NCBI GenBank assembly: GCA_959026725.1
Contig: CAUFMG010000008.1
Span: forward strand, 1 to 64,000
Origin: an uncultured Collinsella sp.
Lineage (GTDB): Bacteria > Actinomycetota > Coriobacteriia > Coriobacteriales > Coriobacteriaceae
Reading direction: 5' to 3'
DNA: 64,000 nt
Part shown: positions 61,303-64,000 of the stretch, piece by piece
Position numbering within the stretch: the stretch's first letter is position 1
Layout: the number at the start of each line of letters is the position of its first letter
The notes under the pieces: generated by a model
What the model saw: the letters and a program-made list of their open reading frames with translations, nothing else
The model's database searches: none
What the model was told of the DNA's origin: nothing
Program-made: the position numbers and the translations under genes

Positions 61303-64000
61303 CTACTCGGTACGGGCAACCTGGTCGATGCGGTAGCCCTCAATGGTGTCGCCAGGCTTGATGTCCTGGAAGTTCTCCAGGCCAATACCGCCCTCGGAGC
61401 CGCTCTTGAGGCTCTTGGCCTCGTCCTTGTAGTGGCGCATCGAGGCGATTTTACCGTTGAAGACCACGATGCCGTCGCGCACCAGGCGCACAGAATCGGT
61501 CGCGGCGATCTCGCCCTCTTCGACGCGGACACCGGCGGCGATGCCGACCTTGGGCACCTTGAAGGTGTCCAGAACGGTCGCAGTACCCGTGGAGACCTCG
61601 ACCTCGGTGGGCTTGAGCATACCGATGCGAGCAGCGTCGAGGTCCTCGAGGCACTTGTAGATGACGTCGTAGCAACGGATCTCGACGCCCTCGCGCTCGG
61701 CAGCGGAGCGGGCCTTGCCGTCGGGACGGACGCCAAAGCCGATGATGATGGCGTTGGAGGCGTCGGCCAGGACGACGTCGGTCTCGTTGATGGCACCAAC
61801 GGCGGAGTGGATCGTATTGATACGCACCTCGGACTGATCCATCTTGTCGAGAGAGTCCTGAAGGGCCTCGATGGAGCCCTGGACGTCGGCCTTGATGATC
61901 AGGTTGAGCTCCTTGACCTCGGCGTCGGCGATGGTCTCGAAGAGGTTCTCGAGCGTCACGTGCTTCACGCGGCTCTGCTCCTCGATACGGGCCTTGAGCG
62001 AACGCTCGTCGGCCAGCGCACGCGCCTCGCGCTCGTCCTCGAACACGCGGAACTCATCGCCGGCGTTGGGGACGGACTGCAGGCCCAAGATCTCGACGGC
62101 GTCGGAGGGACCGGCCTCGGTGACGGCGTTGCCCTTGGGGTCGAGCATGGCACGGACGCGGCCATAGGTGAGGCCGGCGACCAGCGTGTCGCCCACGCGC
62201 AGGGTACCGCGGGTCACGAGCACGGTGGCAACCGAGCCGCGGCCCTTGTCGAGCTTAGCCTCGAGGACGTTGCCCGATGCGAACGTATCGGGGTTGGCCT
62301 TGAGCTCGAGCACGTCGGCCTGGAGCAGCACGGTCTCGAGCAGGTCGTCGATACCGATCTTCTGCTTGGCCGAGATGTTGACGAACATGTTCTGTCCGCC
62401 CCACTCCTCGGGGATGATGCCGTACTCGGTGAGTTCCTGGCGCACGCGGTCGGGGTTGGCACCCGGCTTATCGATCTTGTTGACGGCGACGACGATGGGA
62501 ACGCCGGCGGCCTTGGCGTGGTTGATCGACTCGATGGTCTGGGGCATGACGCCGTCATCGGCGGCCACGATCAAAATGACGATATCGGTCACCTTGGCGC
62601 CGCGGGCACGCATGGCCGTAAAGGTGGCGTGACCGGGGGTATCGATGAAGGTGATCTTGCGGTCGTTGATCATGACCTGCGAAGCGCCGATGGCCTGGGT
62701 AATGCCGCCCGCCTCGCCGGCAGCGACGCCGGTGTGACGGATGGCATCGAGGAGGCTCGTCTTGCCGTGGTCGACGTGGCCCATGACGGTGACGACCGGG
62801 GCACGCGGCTTAAGGTCGGCGGGATCGTCGTAGAACGAGAAGGTGTTCTCCTCCTCGGGGGTAATGATCTTGATCTGGCGGCCCAGGTCGTCGGCAACGA
62901 GCTCGACGAGGTCGTCGGACATGGACTGCGTCATGGTAAGCGGCGTGCCCAGCAGGAACAGGCGCTTGATGATGTCGTTGGCAGGAACGTCGAGCGCCTC
63001 GGCGAGCTCCTGGACGGTAACGCCCTGGGAGACCTTGATGGCGTCGAGGTCCTCGGGGTTCACGCCCTGGGCCAGCGCCTCCTCAATCTTGCGCTCCTCC
63101 TGAGCCTTTGCGGCCTCGCGCTCGCGCTTCTCCTTGCGCTTTTTGCGACGACCGGTGGACTCGCGAGAGGCCTCCTCGACGGCGGCACGAGCCTCCTCGA
63201 GCACCTTCTCGCGGCTGTACTCCTCGGCCTCGCGAGCCATGCGGCTGTAGTGGTCCTCTTCGTTGTTGTGACCGCCCTTGCGCTTCTTGCCCTTACCCTG
63301 CTTGTCGGGGTTGGGGAAGTCCATGCCGGCAGCGACGTTGTTGCTGGCATTGGTGCGATGGCTGTGCGGACGGCTCTCGGAGGCGTTGCGCTCGGAGTTG
63401 TTATCGGAGGCGTTGCGATCGTTACGACGGCCACCGCGACGGTCGTTGTTGCCGCCACGACGGTTGCCGCGCTCGGCAGCGCGCTCGGCCTTGGCCTTCT
63501 CCTCGGCGTCCTTCTTCTCCTTGAGCACAGTCTCCTGTGCGGCGATCTGGTCGAGCAGCGAACGGAAACGCGAACCGGAGTCGGAAGCGGGAACGGCGCG
63601 GCGCTGGGCCTCGCGGGCAGCCTCCTCCTTCTCGCGGGCAAGGCGCTCCTGCTCAGCCTTCTTCTTGGCCTCGGCCTCGGCACGGGCGGCCTCCTCGGCA
63701 GCCTGGGCGGCGGCGAACTGGCGGCGCTCCTCCTCGCGTGCCTTCTCGGCGGCGATGCGCTCACGCTCGGCCTCGGCAGCGCGCGCTGCCTCCTCGGCGG
63801 CGGCTGCCTCCTCCTCGGCCTGCTTGGCGGCCTCGACTTCCTTGGCGCGGGCCTCGATCACCGAGGCGAGCTGCTTGCGGACCATGGCGACGTAAGCGTC
63901 CTCCAGGGCGGAGGAAGCGGACTTAGCGGGAATCTTCATTTCGGCAAGATGACCCATCAGTTCCTTGGAGGTCATGCCGAACTCTTTGGCCAGGGTGGAC
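61303..64000 (-). CDS. infB: Translation initiation factor IF-2 (5' end beyond the window)
   Basis: GTPase that brings fMet-tRNA to the 30S subunit. The visible 899 aa include a charged, coiled N-terminal region (Ala/Glu/Lys-rich and then Arg/Asn-rich, residues about 40-290), the IF2-N motif, the GTPase domain with VMGHVDHGKTSLLDAI, DTPGHATF and NKIDKP, and the C-terminal tRNA-binding domains. An ATG exists at 63975, but the frame is open to the window edge with STLAKEFGMTSKEL, the conserved start of the IF2 N-terminal domain, so the true start is outside. rbfA follows by 12 nt. Confidence 0.96.
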   Translation of the reverse strand, partial: STLAKEFGMTSKELMGHLAEMKIPAKSASSALEDAYVAMVRKQLASVIEARAKEVEAAKQAEEEAAAAEEAARAAEAERERIAAEKAREEERRQFAAAQAAEEAARAEAEAKKKAEQERLAREKEEAAREAQRRAVPASDSGSRFRSLLDQIAAQETVLKEKKDAEEKAKAERAAERGNRRGGNNDRRGGRRNDRNASDNNSERNASESRPHSHRTNASNNVAAGMDFPNPDKQGKGKKRKGGHNNEEDHYSRMAREAEEYSREKVLEEARAAVEEASRESTGRRKKRKEKREREAAKAQEERKIEEALAQGVNPEDLDAIKVSQGVTVQELAEALDVPANDIIKRLFLLGTPLTMTQSMSDDLVELVADDLGRQIKIITPEEENTFSFYDDPADLKPRAPVVTVMGHVDHGKTSLLDAIRHTGVAAGEAGGITQAIGASQVMINDRKITFIDTPGHATFTAMRARGAKVTDIVILIVAADDGVMPQTIESINHAKAAGVPIVVAVNKIDKPGANPDRVRQELTEYGIIPEEWGGQNMFVNISAKQKIGIDDLLETVLLQADVLELKANPDTFASGNVLEAKLDKGRGSVATVLVTRGTLRVGDTLVAGLTYGRVRAMLDPKGNAVTEAGPSDAVEILGLQSVPNAGDEFRVFEDEREARALADERSLKARIEEQSRVKHVTLENLFETIADAEVKELNLIIKADVQGSIEALQDSLDKMDQSEVRINTIHSAVGAINETDVVLADASNAIIIGFGVRPDGKARSAAEREGVEIRCYDVIYKCLEDLDAARIGMLKPTEVEVSTGTATVLDTFKVPKVGIAAGVRVEEGEIAATDSVRLVRDGIVVFNGKIASMRHYKDEAKSLKSGSEGGIGLENFQDIKPGDTIEGYRIDQVARTE

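Overview
This is a high-GC, gene-dense bacterial chromosome segment that looks like the genus Collinsella (class Coriobacteriia) or a close relative. The evidence is the divergence and order of core genes (nusB-xseB-tlyA-nadK-recN, rpmF-plsX-acpP-rnc-smc-ftsY-ffh, dnaG-rpoD), an ileS T-box leader and a Firmicutes-type ThyA. The genus call is inference. Nearly every gene is on the minus strand; the plus strand carries only a possible gene tail at the left edge, an RpiR regulator, a glycerol-dehydrogenase-like gene, a decayed cobalamin adenosyltransferase and a DUF134/NifX-like regulator. I see no prophage, insertion sequence or CRISPR array.

Left to right (minus strand unless stated): 0.1-3.4 kb, a fructose-type PTS permease with a divergent RpiR regulator (+). 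3.5-8.6 kb, the efp-asp23-nusB-xseB-tlyA-nadK-recN run. 8.7-16.7 kb, an M24 peptidase and alaS-ruvX-mltG-yqeG-aroK followed by an AroB homologue that has lost its catalytic and metal-binding residues. 16.8-20 kb, a stress-sigma operon (DUF948, degenerate RsbW-like protein, SigB/F-type sigma, AI-2E transporter). 20-26.3 kb, rarA, dgt, a lone prepilin-peptidase-like protein, a membrane glycosyltransferase, rluD and lspA. 26.3-29.8 kb, ileS with a T-box leader and a structured 3' region. 29.9-38.8 kb, a more mixed segment: Fe-ADH (+), DUF523, ftsH, a btuR/cobO remnant (+), a MATE pump, a SpoU methylase, folA-thyA, and a DUF134-NifX protein (+) with paired operators. 38.9-48.3 kb, the SRP/SMC/lipid block ffh, ftsY, smc, rnc, acpP, plsX, rpmF (59 aa), DUF177 and a DivIVA-like protein. 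48.4-53.8 kb, coaD, rsmD, recG, a FakA/YloV-like kinase and a second Asp23. 53.9-54.1 kb, two identical tRNA-Asn genes. 54.3-64 kb, rpoD, dnaG, ribF, truB, nrnA, rbfA and infB, the last cut by the window edge.

Most of the segment is translation, RNA processing, replication/repair and envelope housekeeping arranged in tightly coupled operons (many ATGA or TAATG junctions). The unusual material is the AroB pseudoenzyme coupled to shikimate kinase, an RsbW-like protein without a recognisable ATP site, a cobalamin adenosyltransferase gene caught in decay, several families of long intergenic palindromes sharing a GGGAC word, and a roughly 100-nt structured element between ileS and lspA.
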